DNA from: Nitrospinae bacterium RIFCSPLOWO2_12_FULL_45_22
GTDB taxonomy: Bacteria > 2-12-FULL-45-22
DNA length: 16,846 bases
Direction of reading: 5' to 3'
Assembly (NCBI GenBank): GCA_001803565.1
Contig: MHDQ01000017.1
Span: 1 to 16,846 of the forward strand
Positions 1-8,211 of this stretch are shown here, piece by piece. Numbering within the stretch: position 1 is the first letter of the stretch; every line of letters begins with the position of its first letter. The position numbers were made by a program, and so were the translations under genes. The notes beneath the pieces are model-generated. The model had not been told where the DNA came from. It did no database searches and saw only the letters and a list, made by a program, of their open reading frames with translations.

Positions 1-36
1 ATCCGCTAAGACTGCCAAATCCGCTAAGACTGCCAA
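1..36. repeat. Two tandem copies of an 18-bp unit at the window edge
   Basis: The unit ATCCGCTAAGACTGCCAA occurs twice in perfect direct tandem, then ATGT follows. It lies inside the intron-like region, beyond its structured part. On the minus strand one frame stays open through it and reads a repeated FGSLSG. I see no start codon for that frame inside the window. It may be part of the intron's open reading frame, a small local duplication, or an edge artefact of assembly. Two copies are too few and unspaced, so this is not CRISPR. Confidence 0.7.
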
Positions 37-78
37 ATGTCCTTTTCGGGTTCGTTCGGTTCTCCCTATCCTCACCCG

Positions 79-290
79 ATACCCCGGATCGAGTCCGGGG
101 CAGGCTCTTGCATCACTCTTCTTTCTTTGTGTCCCTTTCCCATGAAAGGCTTGCTTGAGAGGCTGGAGCTTCCTCTCAATGCCGGGAGTCTTTACCTCTA
201 CGGTCGGCACTCCTAAAACCTTATACTACACAAGGAGACAGTTGGCTATCCCAAGTTCCCAGAGCCTGCCCCGGACTTGATCCGGGGTTA
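79..290. repeat. Inverted pair of REP-like palindromic repeats inside the intron-like region
   Basis: Positions 79-108 and 261-290 are near-identical copies in opposite orientation. Each contains a CCCCGGA-T-GATCCGGGG palindrome followed by the shared tail CAGGCTCT (as read in the first copy). The 152 bases between them are AT-richer and include structured segments. The copies look like dispersed palindromic repeats that inserted into, or bracket a segment of, the intron-like RNA. Together they could fold into a long stem, isolating the enclosed segment. Confidence 0.75.
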
Positions 291-654
291 CCCCCATGAA
301 TACATGCCCTGATCTCAGACCCCGGTGGTGTCCTGTATACATCGCCATATCGCATCCAGAACTGCTGCCTTCCGCACCGCTGCACGGCGTCGGCTTTCAC
401 TCTCTCCATACTCCGAGAGGCTATCCTAGTGACCACAACTATACATATTTCGGGGCTCAATACAGAGCCTGCACCCTTGATCCATCCGGCTTCGGACTCC
501 CGTTACCGGGCTTACCCGCAGACTTCTCTACTGACCTGTTGGCTAGACTTTAGTCAGGTGGGACTTGGGCCGTACCGACCCTCACCCACTGGGTAACAAC
601 ATCGAATTTCATGGGCTACCGCCCAATCCCTTCGACCTGGATTTAACTTGGCAC

Positions 655-674
655 GAGCAACGCCTTGTTAGGCC
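655..674 (-). other. Half attC site (R'' and L'' arm) interrupted by the intron-like sequence
   Basis: On the minus strand the 211-aa gene ends with its TAA stop lying inside GGCCTAAC, a canonical attC R'' box (RYYYAAC). AAGGCGTTGCTC follows, as an L'' arm would. The complementary right half is missing; the intron-like sequence starts at about 654 instead. A weak alternative is a very short 33-bp site ending in GTTAAAT (641-647). That is shorter than usual for attC and would leave a poor stem. Confidence 0.55.
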
Positions 675-1303
675 GCTCGTCCCGGTAGGCGCCGTCGGAG
701 CACTAACAGAAGGCGGCCGAGTGGTGATCCGCGGTATCGGCGATTCGGGAACCGATACCTCTGGCTGCTACCGTCAGCCAGCACCACACGGTACTCCAGG
801 TCGTCGCGACAAACGGCGTCGTGCAGACGCGTGACTGCTTCCCGGACCTCACGGCGCTCATAAATCTGCTTCGCACGCCACTGCCTGGTCGGGTCGTTGA
901 TGCTCCACGGATCCGTCCAGTACCCGTCGATCTCCTTGTACTCGAAAGGTCCGATTGGCATTGGCTTTCGAAAGGCCTCATCGCATCCCGGAATCAGTTC
1001 GTCGATCACAAGGGTCAACCACTTGGAATCGTAGTAGTCGCGGTATGGGATCATCCGCAAGACGTGTCGATCGGTGGGTCGCCATTGAATGTTCAGCACT
1101 GCATGACCGACGGGACTTCTGTTGAGCAATCTGCAGCGAAACGTGTAGGCCGCATTCAATCCGTCAGGCACCCGGGAATCGGCCCACACGCTCACAAGCT
1201 CGACGCGTGGCTGGGCGCGTCTCAGCTCAAGCCAGGCGATGTACGACCCGGCGGCGGTTGCTACTCCTGCGATGAAGGCCAAGGCGATGTTGATCTGGTC
1301 CAT
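668..1303 (-). CDS. Cassette-borne membrane-anchored hypothetical protein, 211 aa
   Basis: I do not recognise this family. The protein begins with a hydrophobic segment (about residues 5-25, IALAFIAGVATAAGSYIAWL), which suggests one N-terminal membrane anchor. A soluble region of about 180 residues with alternating strand-like segments follows, then a basic arginine-rich tail (LLLVLRRRLPGR). The start ATG lies 16 bases after the core GTTAGGG of the upstream attC (1320-1326). The stop TAA lies inside the GCCTAAC R'' box of its own attC. This tight packing between core sites is how integron cassette genes are built. The gene is GC-rich compared with its neighbour at 1402-2061, which suggests independent origins. 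There is only a weak purine-rich stretch (GAAAGAG) as ribosome binding site. Function unknown; confidence in coding is good. Confidence 0.75.
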   Translation of the reverse strand: MDQINIALAFIAGVATAAGSYIAWLELRRAQPRVELVSVWADSRVPDGLNAAYTFRCRLLNRSPVGHAVLNIQWRPTDRHVLRMIPYRDYYDSKWLTLVIDELIPGCDEAFRKPMPIGPFEYKEIDGYWTDPWSINDPTRQWRAKQIYERREVREAVTRLHDAVCRDDLEYRVVLADGSSQRYRFPNRRYRGSPLGRLLLVLRRRLPGRAA

Positions 1304-1319
1304 TGCTCTTTCAAGGCGG

Positions 1320-1381
1320 CCCTAACGCCCGGGCTAAGCGGTGCGACATAAGGAGCGTCCGACTTCAGCCCATGGTTCGGC
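1320..1381 (-). other. attC recombination site of the 219-aa cassette (62 bp)
   Basis: On the minus strand it runs from R'' GCCGAAC (1375-1381) to R' GTTAGGG (1320-1326). The inner arms GGGCTGAAGTCGG and CCGCTTAGCCC pair with two extra bases on one side, as expected of the extrahelical bases of attC. It starts 20 bases after the stop of the 219-aa gene and ends 16 bases before the next start codon. The R'' box deviates from RYYYAAC at one base, but the cassette's start core carries the matching change. Confidence 0.75.
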
Positions 1382-1401
1382 GATGCTTCCTTTGTTCGAG
1401 T

Positions 1402-2061
1402 TCAGAGCACTGCTCCTATGGCCGTAACCAAGTCATATAACCGTTTCTTGAGTTTGTCACGTCCCTCCGGAATGCCCTTGTATTGTTCGACTTCATCCTG
1501 TTCCAATTTTTCAATAAAGTCTTCATATGCCATATTACTCATGTGTTCGACGTTGCACACATAATAATGAAAGTCGGTAATTTCACCAAAACTAAGGCAG
1601 AGTCTGCCAGCAGCTTCAATACATGCGTCTACAGATGTTAAGACCGAGCCAAGACTCGTACCATGCCTCGCCCTAATTTTTTCATTTATTTTCTTAGTAT
1701 GAATGGAAACGCACAGTCTCTCCAATGTCTCTTTGGAGACCTCGGTAAGCCCGACTTTCATCGTCTCTTCGTTTCTAGTACGACGCTTAGTTTCGCCGTC
1801 TAGATCGATTAGACTGTGTATAATATGGTAGGCGTGGTATTTCCTCAGTGCAATTTGATCAATCAGTTTGTTTGTCAAGTCAAGCAATACGTGACATTCT
1901 CGTGCCAGATCCTTAGCTGTTTGTGTTATTGAATCACGTTCGTCTTTTCTTCTGAAATAATGGGTGACGGCATAACTAGTTAACGCCCCGGTAGCCAAGC
2001 CAGACAAGATACTTAGGACGATCTGCCATCCGTAAGCTTCCATAAACTGCAAGAGGCACAC
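1402..2061 (-). CDS. Cassette-borne membrane-anchored hypothetical protein, 219 aa
   Basis: I do not recognise this family. A hydrophobic segment near residues 12-32 (WQIVLSILSGLATGALTSYA) is followed by charged RRKDERD, predicting one N-terminal membrane helix with the rest cytoplasmic. The remainder is mainly helical in character, with a Cys/His-containing stretch (LARECHVLLD) and many charged residues. I take the GTG at 2059-2061 as start because AAGGAAAG lies seven bases upstream; an ATG 18 bases further in has no such site. The gene sits between the core GTTCGGC (2082-2088) and its attC (1320-1381). It is AT-richer than the 211-aa gene. Being membrane-tethered with a helical cytoplasmic body, it could be a defence or signalling accessory protein, but nothing in the sequence proves that. 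Confidence 0.75.
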   Translation of the reverse strand: MCLLQFMEAYGWQIVLSILSGLATGALTSYAVTHYFRRKDERDSITQTAKDLARECHVLLDLTNKLIDQIALRKYHAYHIIHSLIDLDGETKRRTRNEETMKVGLTEVSKETLERLCVSIHTKKINEKIRARHGTSLGSVLTSVDACIEAAGRLCLSFGEITDFHYYVCNVEHMSNMAYEDFIEKLEQDEVEQYKGIPEGRDKLKKRLYDLVTAIGAVL

Positions 2062-2081
2062 TTATTGACTTTCCTTATGAC

Positions 2082-2174
2082 GCCGAACAGTTAAGTATAC
2101 AGACGTCTATTATATTGACACTAGACAGACATCTACTATATTGATACTATGCAGAATCTATTTTATTGAATATC
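2082..2174 (-). other. Core site GTTCGGC beside three 26-bp-spaced direct repeats (attI-like)
   Basis: The cassette start core GTTCGGC (2082-2088, minus) is followed, 11 bases further upstream, by three imperfect direct repeats starting at 2100, 2126 and 2152. On the plus strand they begin CAGACGTCTA, CAGACATCTA and CAGAATCTA, each followed by a TATTGA-like stretch. Known attI sites place integrase-binding direct repeats on this same side of the core. No integrase gene adjoins; leuS lies on that side. The repeats could equally be operators or promoter elements: plus-strand TTGACA (2115-2120) is followed about 16 bases later by TATATT. Confidence 0.45.
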
Positions 2175-2298
2175 TCCACCTCCTTTATACCACATCTGTC
2201 TTTGATTTCGTACCCTCCACCTTGCAGCTGACCACTATCCCCTGCTACTAAATTGTCAAGTGTAAACTCTAAGATTGTTGCTAATTTTGCAATGAAAG

Positions 2299-4800
2299 TT
2301 ACATGACAATATTGACTAACTTTCTGGGTACTATTACCAGACGTCGGATTTGCTTATCCTGAATAAATTCTTTAATCCGTGGGTTGCCCAGGGCCTTTAG
2401 TTTTAATTCTTCCTCCGCGATCTCTGAACTCACCAGGATACGGCTCCGTACTTTACCATTTATCTGGATCACCACTTCTATCTCTTCTTCCTGGGCTATT
2501 TCTGGATCGAAGTCAGGCCAGGGATGCTTGATAATACTTGTTTGATTACCTAACCCTGCCCAGATATCTTCGGCTATATGGGGAGCAAAAGGTGATAGGA
2601 GCAAGATAATGGTCTGAAAGGCTTCTTTAAGGGCCATGAGGTAAAGTTTATTGGTGCGGCCTTCTTGGGAGGGGATATTTACCAGATAAAGAGTATTGAT
2701 CAGCTCCATTATAGCGCTGATAGCAGTATTAAAGTGGAAGCGATCCTGGATATCTTCGGTAACTTTTTTTATAGTCTGGTGGGTCTTTCGGCGTATAGCC
2801 CTTATCTCCGTCGGGCAATCCGATGGATATTTCTGCTCGATATTAATAGCTTTCAGCAGCGGGCCATAGTTTTGATAGAGCCGCCATACCCGCTTTAAGA
2901 AACGGGAACACCCTTCTACTCCCTGATCACTCCACTCCAGATCCTTTTCTGGCGGGGCAGCAAAAAGGACAAATAACCGTACAGTATCGGCCCCATATTT
3001 TTCTATTAGCTTATCCGGGTCTACCACATTCCCTTTGGATTTAGCCATCTTGGCCCCATCTTTTATCACCATGCCCTGGGTGAGGAGGTTGAGGAAGGGC
3101 TCATCCACTTGCAGCAGGCCCATATCCCGCAATACCTTAGTATAAAACCGGGCATAGAGTAAGTGTAAGATGGCGTGCTCTATCCCTCCTATATATTGGT
3201 CTACCGGCATCCAATAGTTTGCCGCTTTAGGGTCAAGGGGGCCTTCCTGGTAGCGGGGGCAGGTGTAACGGTCAAAGTACCAGGATGAGCAGATAAAGGT
3301 GTCCATAGTATCGGACTCGCGTTTAGCAGGGTTACCGCAACGAGGACAGATAGTATTCAGGAACTCTGGATAGTCCAGTAAAGGGGAACGACCTTCGAAC
3401 TTAAAGTCAATATCTATAGGCAGGATAACCGGTAAATCCTGATAAGGGACCGGGACAATGTCGCAAGTTTGGCAGTAGATCACAGGTATCGGTGTACCCC
3501 AATAACGTTGTCGGGAGATCCCCCAATCCCGTAACCGGTAGTTTATCGTCCTCTGACCTATCTTTTTTTCTTCCAAGTACTCGGTAATACGCTCTATGGC
3601 AACCTGGCTGTTTAAGCCGTCGAAGGGAGCGGAGCTTACCAGATAACCCTCGGCCTCGTAAGCCTCTACCATGGTCTCCTCATCCAATCTGTTTTCATAA
3701 GGATGAATCACGACTTTTACCGGCAGGTGATACTTGCGGGCAAAATCCAGGTCCCGCTGGTCATGAGCCGGGACCGACATAATGGCGCCAGTGCCATATT
3801 CCATTAAGACAAAGTTAGAGAGCCAGATAGGGATAGGCTGATTAGTCAGGGGATTTATGGCATAGCGCCCGGTAAAGACCCCTTTCTTCTCTCCCAGGCC
3901 CGAGGTCCTGGCAAACCGCTCTTCCCGGCTGACTTCGTCAATAAATTGCCCTGCTGATCTTTCATAATCAGTGCCCCTGGCTAATTCTATAGCCAGCGGG
4001 TGCTCTGGGGCCAGGAGCATAAAGGTAGCGCCATAAAGGGTATCGGGCCGGGTAGTATATATCCGGATGACCGTTGTAGAATCTTTTACCGGGAAATCTA
4101 CTTCTGCCCCGATACTTTTTCCTATCCAATTTTTCTGCATGATCAGCACCCGCTCAGGCCATCCCTGCGCCAACTTTTCGCAGTCCCTTAAAAGCTCCTC
4201 GGCATAAGCGGTGATCTTCAAGAACCACTGCTCCAGCTCTTTCTGGATCACTGGCTGATCGCAGCGCCAGCAGAGCCCCCCTTCTACCTGCTCATTAGCC
4301 AGCACAGTCTGGCAGGTCTGACACCAATTAACCCAGGCCTTACGCCGATAAACCAGTCTCATCTCATACATCTTGAGGAAAAACCACTGGCTCCAGCGAT
4401 AATATTCCGGGTGGCAGGAGGCTATTTCCCTATCCCAGTCATAACTCAGGCCCAGCTTCTTGAGCTGATACCGCATAAAATTGATGTTATCCCAGGTCCA
4501 TTTAGCCGGATGGATATGGCGCTCGATAGCGGCGTTTTCTGCTGGCATACCGAAGGCATCCCAGCCCATAGGATGGAGGACGTTATAACCTTGCATCAGC
4601 TTAAACCGGGCTACTACGTCACCAATGCAATAGTTCCGCACATGTCCCATATGGATCCTGCCGGAAGGGTAAGGGAACATCTCTAAGAGATAATATTTTT
4701 TTTTATTCGGGTCTTCGCTAACCTTAAAGAGTTTCTGCTCTTCCCAGATTTGTTGCCATTTAGCTTCTATCCTTTTGCTGTTGTGGTCATTATTGGCCAT
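2299..4800 (-). CDS. leuS: Leucyl-tRNA synthetase
   Basis: This class I aminoacyl-tRNA synthetase attaches leucine to tRNA-Leu in the cytoplasm. At 833 aa it is full length for bacterial LeuRS. The HIGH motif is HMGH at residues 50-53. Cysteine pairs at 160/163 and 177/180, and at 443/446 and 485/488, fit zinc-binding modules. The CP1 editing domain shows [12 protein letters not shown] (about 249-260) and [19 protein letters not shown] (about 336-354), whose Asp in AHDQRD is expected to act in proofreading. The KMSKS loop reads KMAKS (584-588), a serine-to-alanine variant. An anticodon-binding domain and a C-terminal region ([10 protein letters not shown]) follow. It is the last gene of the ribE-ribH-nusB-phosphodiesterase-leuS operon, 14 bases after the phosphodiesterase stop. 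I see no clear terminator after it. The adjacent downstream sequence is the attI-like repeat and cassettes. Confidence 0.98.
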   Translation of the reverse strand: MANNDHNSKRIEAKWQQIWEEQKLFKVSEDPNKKKYYLLEMFPYPSGRIHMGHVRNYCIGDVVARFKLMQGYNVLHPMGWDAFGMPAENAAIERHIHPAKWTWDNINFMRYQLKKLGLSYDWDREIASCHPEYYRWSQWFFLKMYEMRLVYRRKAWVNWCQTCQTVLANEQVEGGLCWRCDQPVIQKELEQWFLKITAYAEELLRDCEKLAQGWPERVLIMQKNWIGKSIGAEVDFPVKDSTTVIRIYTTRPDTLYGATFMLLAPEHPLAIELARGTDYERSAGQFIDEVSREERFARTSGLGEKKGVFTGRYAINPLTNQPIPIWLSNFVLMEYGTGAIMSVPAHDQRDLDFARKYHLPVKVVIHPYENRLDEETMVEAYEAEGYLVSSAPFDGLNSQVAIERITEYLEEKKIGQRTINYRLRDWGISRQRYWGTPIPVIYCQTCDIVPVPYQDLPVILPIDIDFKFEGRSPLLDYPEFLNTICPRCGNPAKRESDTMDTFICSSWYFDRYTCPRYQEGPLDPKAANYWMPVDQYIGGIEHAILHLLYARFYTKVLRDMGLLQVDEPFLNLLTQGMVIKDGAKMAKSKGNVVDPDKLIEKYGADTVRLFVLFAAPPEKDLEWSDQGVEGCSRFLKRVWRLYQNYGPLLKAINIEQKYPSDCPTEIRAIRRKTHQTIKKVTEDIQDRFHFNTAISAIMELINTLYLVNIPSQEGRTNKLYLMALKEAFQTIILLLSPFAPHIAEDIWAGLGNQTSIIKHPWPDFDPEIAQEEEIEVVIQINGKVRSRILVSSEIAEEELKLKALGNPRIKEFIQDKQIRRLVIVPRKLVNIVM

Positions 4801-4814
4801 CTCTCGTATCTTCT

Positions 4815-5549
4815 TTACCTCCCTAAGGCTAATCGGTCAATCAGATAAGGGGGCAGGCCCAAGGCCCGCATCTTCGCTTGAGTTTTAACTACATCATACG
4901 GTATTCTTTTCCATTGAACGCTCCCTAAGCTACTATCATAGATAGTATAGCAGGCCCGGGGGTCTCCATCCCTTGGCTGGCCTATGCTACCCACATTAAT
5001 AATATACTGACAACCGGGTTCCAATTTTAATAAAGGGCTGGGTTTAACAGCTAGCTGGCCCCTTTCATTTTTCTCAATAAATGATGGGTAATGAGAATGG
5101 CCAATAAAGCAGATCTTTTCAGCAAAGGTAGAAAAGTTTTCTTCAGCATCTTCTAGGGTGAATATATAGTGCCATTTTTCTGGCTCGCGGGGGGTAGAGT
5201 GAACAAATAACAAGCTTTCTTCGTTATCTTTTACCATAAGTTTAAGGTGGGTAAGATTCTTGCGATTACTATCAGTTAAGACTTTTCTGGTCCATAGGAT
5301 GGCTATCTTGGCATAAGGATTAAAATAAGTAATATCAGTCCAGCCCAGGGCCGCCCAATCATGATTCCCGGCCAGGTTTATATCGGCCTTTGCTAATAGC
5401 TCCTCCACCACGCTATTAGGGTCCGGGCCATATCCTACCATATCGCCCAAAAAAATTGTTTTCTCTACTCCCTCACGTTCAAGGTCTTGTAATACTTTGT
5501 GTAAGGCATCCCAGTTGCTATGGGCATCAGATATGATAGCATACCTCAA
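4815..5549 (-). CDS. Calcineurin-like metallophosphoesterase (YfcE/MJ0936-type phosphodiesterase)
   Basis: A 244-aa two-metal phosphoesterase with the full motif series: SDAH (7-10), GDMVGYG (35-41), GNHD (61-64), VHSTP (His117) and GHSH (150-153). [11 protein letters not shown] follows near the C-terminus, typical of the small YfcE/MJ0936 group. Members hydrolyse model phosphodiesters, but their natural substrates are mostly unknown, so I give no gene symbol. There is no signal peptide, so it should be cytoplasmic. The start is TTG, placed directly after the TAA stop of nusB (TAATTG) with AAGGA just upstream. This suggests translational coupling. It sits between nusB and leuS in a tight operon; the context implies constitutive expression rather than a specific link to riboflavin. 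Confidence 0.9.
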   Translation of the reverse strand: MRYAIISDAHSNWDALHKVLQDLEREGVEKTIFLGDMVGYGPDPNSVVEELLAKADINLAGNHDWAALGWTDITYFNPYAKIAILWTRKVLTDSNRKNLTHLKLMVKDNEESLLFVHSTPREPEKWHYIFTLEDAEENFSTFAEKICFIGHSHYPSFIEKNERGQLAVKPSPLLKLEPGCQYIINVGSIGQPRDGDPRACYTIYDSSLGSVQWKRIPYDVVKTQAKMRALGLPPYLIDRLALGR

Positions 5550-5969
5550 TTAATCCTTCCCTACCTCCTTTTTGATGCGATCCAGAATACCATTGATGAA
5601 GAGGGCTGACCTTTCGGTGCTAAATTTCTTGGCTATCTCAATAGCCTCATTAATAGTCACTTTAGGCGGAATATCTTCCATATAGCAAAGTTCGCATACG
5701 GCTAAACGTAAGATATTCCGATCTATGAAACCCATCCTCTTCAGGGACCAATTTTTGCTAAATTTCTTGATTAAATTATCAATGGTATCCTGGCACTCTG
5801 AGGTTTTAGAGACTAATCGTTGGGTGAATTCTTTAGTTTCCGCCGGGGTGTTAGGATTAGGATATTGTTCCCAGAACTCCTCGAGGGATTTGGGCGTAGT
5901 ATCCTGGCAAATATCTATTTGATAAAGGATCTTCAAGGCATCTTCCCGGGATATTCTCCGTTGCCCCAT
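5550..5969 (-). CDS. nusB: Transcription antitermination factor NusB
   Basis: A 139-aa all-helical RNA-binding protein that acts with NusE (ribosomal protein S10) at boxA during rRNA transcription. The N-terminal pattern RRISREDALKILYQIDI matches the family's opening helix. The C-terminal half shows LRLAVCELCYMEDIPPKVTINEAIEIAKKF, here cited only by position (about residues 86-115), and ends with the usual SALFINGILDRI (about 121-132). The preceding gene is ribH, a very common bacterial pairing. The only good ribosome binding sequence (AAGGAGG) touches the ATG with no spacer. Initiation therefore probably relies on ribosomes arriving from ribH, whose stop is five bases upstream. Confidence 0.95.
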   Translation of the reverse strand: MGQRRISREDALKILYQIDICQDTTPKSLEEFWEQYPNPNTPAETKEFTQRLVSKTSECQDTIDNLIKKFSKNWSLKRMGFIDRNILRLAVCELCYMEDIPPKVTINEAIEIAKKFSTERSALFINGILDRIKKEVGKD

Positions 5970-5974
5970 CCTCC

Positions 5975-6448
5975 TTATTCACTCCCCATCTCCCGATAGA
6001 GATTTACCATCTCTAAGGCAGCTATTGCTGCATCCCAGCCTTTATTGCCTATTTTTGTCCCGGCCCGTTCAATAGCCTGTTCGATATTCTCAGTGGTTAA
6101 TACTCCCAGAATAATAGGCACTCCGGTCTCTAAGGCAGTATTAGCAATACCTTTGGTTACCTCAGCGGCAATATATTCATAATGGGGTGTAGCGCCCCGA
6201 ATGATAGTGCCCAGGCAGATCACAGAGTCGTACCTCTTCCCTAAGGCCAGTTTTTTTGCTACATAGGGTATTTCAAAAGAACCGGGCACCTTAAAGATGT
6301 CTATATCGTCATCCCTCACACCATTCCGTTTCAAAGCGTCAAGACATCCTTCCAGTAACCGGCTAGTGATAAAGTCATTAAAGCGACTAACTATAATACC
6401 GAATTTAAACCCTTCCCCCCTTAAGAACCCCTGAAATATTCTTGGCAT
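5975..6448 (-). CDS. ribH: 6,7-dimethyl-8-ribityllumazine synthase
   Basis: This enzyme condenses 5-amino-6-ribitylamino-uracil with 3,4-dihydroxy-2-butanone 4-phosphate, the penultimate step of riboflavin synthesis. It usually assembles into pentamers or 60-mer capsids. The 157-aa length is normal. Motifs seen are SRFND (21-25), VPGSFEIPY (54-62), [13 protein letters not shown] with the catalytic His89, GVLTTEN, and GNKGWDAA near the C-terminus. A strong AAGGAGG site precedes the ATG. It lies 12 bases after ribE and 5 bases before nusB. Its product is the substrate of the adjacent ribE. The other riboflavin genes (ribD, ribBA) are not in this window. Confidence 0.97.
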   Translation of the reverse strand: MPRIFQGFLRGEGFKFGIIVSRFNDFITSRLLEGCLDALKRNGVRDDDIDIFKVPGSFEIPYVAKKLALGKRYDSVICLGTIIRGATPHYEYIAAEVTKGIANTALETGVPIILGVLTTENIEQAIERAGTKIGNKGWDAAIAALEMVNLYREMGSE

Positions 6449-6460
6449 AAGTATTCCTCC

Positions 6461-7120
6461 TTATAAAAAACCATGTTCAGCAAGGAATTCTTGATCAATT
6501 AATCCAGGCCGATCTTTAAGCTGCTGGCCCCATTGAGCATCCATAAATCGCTCTATATATTTACCTATAAGGTCAGCCTCCAGGTTTACTGCGCTACCGA
6601 TGCTTTTCTGGCCTAGAGTAGTCATTTTGGCTGTATAAGGAACTACGGATATCTGGAAGCGGTCTTCCCAACAACTGGCTATGGTCAAGCTTATTCCATC
6701 CAGGGCAATAGAACCTTTGGTCACAATATATTTCATGACTTCTGGTGGGGCTTGCGCAGTGATGGTCAAAAAATCTCCTTCCCTACCCAGGGCCACTATC
6801 CGGCCTACTCCATCAATATGGCCGGTGACCTGGTGCCCCCCCAGGCGGTCTCCGAGTTTCAAGGCCCTTTCTAAATTTACCCCTTCTCCTATCCGGAGCT
6901 TACCCAAATTAGATCGGATTAAGGTCTCAGGAGAGACTTCTACCACAAAGCTATCCTTTTCGGCCTTTACTACCGTAAGGCAAACGCCATTAACCGCAAT
7001 GCTGTCCCCTGCTTTAAGCTCACTGAGAACCTTACTGGCTTTTATCGTCAGGCTTAAGCCATTTCCCTTTCGGCCCAGCCTGACCAGCTCGCCTATCTCC
7101 TCTATTATACCAGTAAACAC
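6461..7120 (-). CDS. ribE: Riboflavin synthase, alpha subunit
   Basis: It converts two molecules of 6,7-dimethyl-8-ribityllumazine into riboflavin and the pyrimidine precursor. At 219 aa it is the normal size. Two lumazine-binding repeats are visible. The first has MFTGIIEEIGE, GDSIAVNGVCLTV, SPETLIRSNLG and VNLERAL; the second starts at GGHQVTGHIDGVG and has GSIALDGISLTI and VNLEADLIGKYIER. The start is GTG, preceded by GAGGAGATAG, which is a suitable ribosome binding site. It opens the operon ribE-ribH-nusB-phosphodiesterase-leuS. The 171 bases upstream show no FMN riboswitch that I can recognise and no convincing promoter. Confidence 0.96.
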   Translation of the reverse strand: MFTGIIEEIGELVRLGRKGNGLSLTIKASKVLSELKAGDSIAVNGVCLTVVKAEKDSFVVEVSPETLIRSNLGKLRIGEGVNLERALKLGDRLGGHQVTGHIDGVGRIVALGREGDFLTITAQAPPEVMKYIVTKGSIALDGISLTIASCWEDRFQISVVPYTAKMTTLGQKSIGSAVNLEADLIGKYIERFMDAQWGQQLKDRPGLIDQEFLAEHGFL

Positions 7121-7291
7121 CTATCTCCTCTTTCCCATTTTCTGACCCTGGGCCCTTCCTTGATCCCCTGGGCAATCAAATCAAAGTCAAGTTAAATATA
7201 GCTGAAAAATAGCCCCTATGCCATACTTATATGTTGAAATCGTCAAACGCAAATTTGGCTCGCTTTGGCATCGCAGTGTTTGCATGGAAAC

Positions 7292-8206
7292 TCAGGGGGA
7301 TTGTTGCGGGCCAAGATTCTCACCATTTCCTTCCCCACCTGAATAAGCGGTTTTTATGGCTTTATCGCCTATTAGTTTATAGATATGTTCCATATCATTG
7401 AAGAAGTCAGGTTTTCCGCCCCAGAAGGCAGGGGGGCCCAGGAGTTTAAGGATTGCTATAGAGACTGTTGCTGGATTAATAGAGACATTGAAGGCTTCAA
7501 ATCCTTCTCCGATATGCCAAAACTTATCCAAAGCGTCTTCTAAAGGTTCTACTTTACTAGATTCGCTGACAAATGCCCCAGACCTTCCCTCTGCTTCTGG
7601 CTTCCCTAAAGAGCGTATCTTGCGTAGTTCATCAATGATTTGTTCCTTCCTTCGCCCCCGCAGATGGAAGATCATAAAGGGGTCTCGGTCAAACTCATCG
7701 GCTAAAATGTAATAGAGCGCAGCAATATGCTTGCAGGGATTAGCCCAGTCCGGGCAAGAGCATTCGGTCTTGAGGTCTTTTGCCGAGTTGGGTAGAAGCG
7801 ATACATTTGCGGCGGCAAATGCCTCTTCAATATTCTGCGGCATCTCACCGGTAAGGAGCTTTGCGGCAAAGATAGCCTGAGACCCCATAACCGAGATTAC
7901 CTTCTCCCAATCGGCAGCGGAGATCAATTTTAACTCGATCTTTACCGAATAGGGTTTAGGTCGAGTCCCCTGTACCCGGGCAGTTACCTGACCTGGATTA
8001 ATGGCAAAATCAACTACCTGTCCGCTCCTGGCATATTTCCTGCCGCGCTGAAGCCTTGCTGACCAACCAAAAGACTCCAGGGCCGAAAGCCATTTCTTTG
8101 ACCACCAGGTAGCCCCTATTTTGTCTGACTGAAGCTTAATCCCATCGGCTACCTGCTTTGGTTTTGCTGGTTTGTATCTCGGGTAAAAATAATTCCACCT
8201 GCCCAT
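7292..8206 (-). CDS. SWIM zinc-finger protein, partner of the SNF2 helicase
   Basis: A 304-aa protein with a SWIM zinc finger: Cys149, Cys151, Cys158 and His160 in TECSCPDWANPCKHIAALYY (CxCx6CxH). The N-terminal YPRYKPA and WWSKKW stretch (about 9-40) is typical of proteins encoded next to SNF2-family helicases. SWIM domains are thought to bind nucleic acid or protein. The gene starts five bases after the helicase stop with GGAGGGG just upstream, so the two are translated together. The pairing is common in bacteria, but the cellular role is unsettled; DNA repair or chromatin-like remodelling have been proposed for relatives. The C-terminal 100 residues have no motif I recognise. Confidence 0.92.
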   Translation of the reverse strand: MGRWNYFYPRYKPAKPKQVADGIKLQSDKIGATWWSKKWLSALESFGWSARLQRGRKYARSGQVVDFAINPGQVTARVQGTRPKPYSVKIELKLISAADWEKVISVMGSQAIFAAKLLTGEMPQNIEEAFAAANVSLLPNSAKDLKTECSCPDWANPCKHIAALYYILADEFDRDPFMIFHLRGRRKEQIIDELRKIRSLGKPEAEGRSGAFVSESSKVEPLEDALDKFWHIGEGFEAFNVSINPATVSIAILKLLGPPAFWGGKPDFFNDMEHIYKLIGDKAIKTAYSGGEGNGENLGPQQSP

Positions 8207-8211
8207 CTTAT

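Larger units (their letters stand above)
1..654 (-). mobile_element. Group II intron-like structured RNA, 5' part (domain I region), running off the left edge
   Basis: Read on the minus strand from about 654, the sequence begins GTGCC and continues with many short hairpins typical of a large structured RNA. Examples are GGCTC/GAGCC around TGTATT, CCCGGTAACGGG, and GAGAGG/CCTCTC. A GAAGC-CGGATGG stretch resembles group IIC domain I as I remember it from Oceanobacillus iheyensis. Protein-like open frames here look like by-products of structure. No reverse transcriptase frame is visible before position 1. The matching intron 3' end lies at the other edge of the window on the same strand, so the two ends are probably two copies of one intron family. 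The exact 5' boundary is uncertain, because GTGCC differs from the usual GUGYG start. Structured non-coding RNA is well supported; group II identity is moderate. Confidence 0.6.
655..2088 (-). mobile_element. Two-cassette cluster (211-aa and 219-aa cassettes) without visible integrase
   Basis: In the minus direction the order is core GTTCGGC (2082-2088), 219-aa gene, attC (1320-1381), 211-aa gene, half attC. The first cassette's start core GTTCGGC is the exact reverse complement of the R'' box GCCGAAC in its own attC. The second starts GTTAGGG and ends in R'' GCCTAAC, matching at 6 of 7. No integrase gene is in the window. I read this as a cluster of attC sites lacking an integrase, or a detached array fragment. 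Confidence 0.6.

Noticed and set aside
1-36. Tandem repeat as a CRISPR array
   Set aside because: Two direct 18-bp copies with no spacers and no cas genes.
296-834. Two plus-strand open frames of 85 and 89 aa with protein-like composition
   Set aside because: They lie in the structured intron-like RNA, lack ribosome binding sites, and one runs across the intron/attC junction. Frames like these are common antisense by-products of structured RNA.
821-1351. Plus-strand open frame of 176 aa opposite the 211-aa gene
   Set aside because: The minus-strand gene has a membrane segment, a stop in the attC box and a start just after a core site. The plus frame runs into the attC at 1320 and has no supporting features.
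7121-7291. FMN riboswitch upstream of ribE
   Set aside because: I looked for the conserved FMN-aptamer strings and saw none; the gap is short and not obviously structured.
7217-7345. Short plus-strand frame (about 42 codons, beginning MPYLYVEIVK) overlapping the end of the SWIM gene
   Set aside because: No ribosome binding site or recognisable domain, and it overlaps a secure gene. I leave it unannotated.
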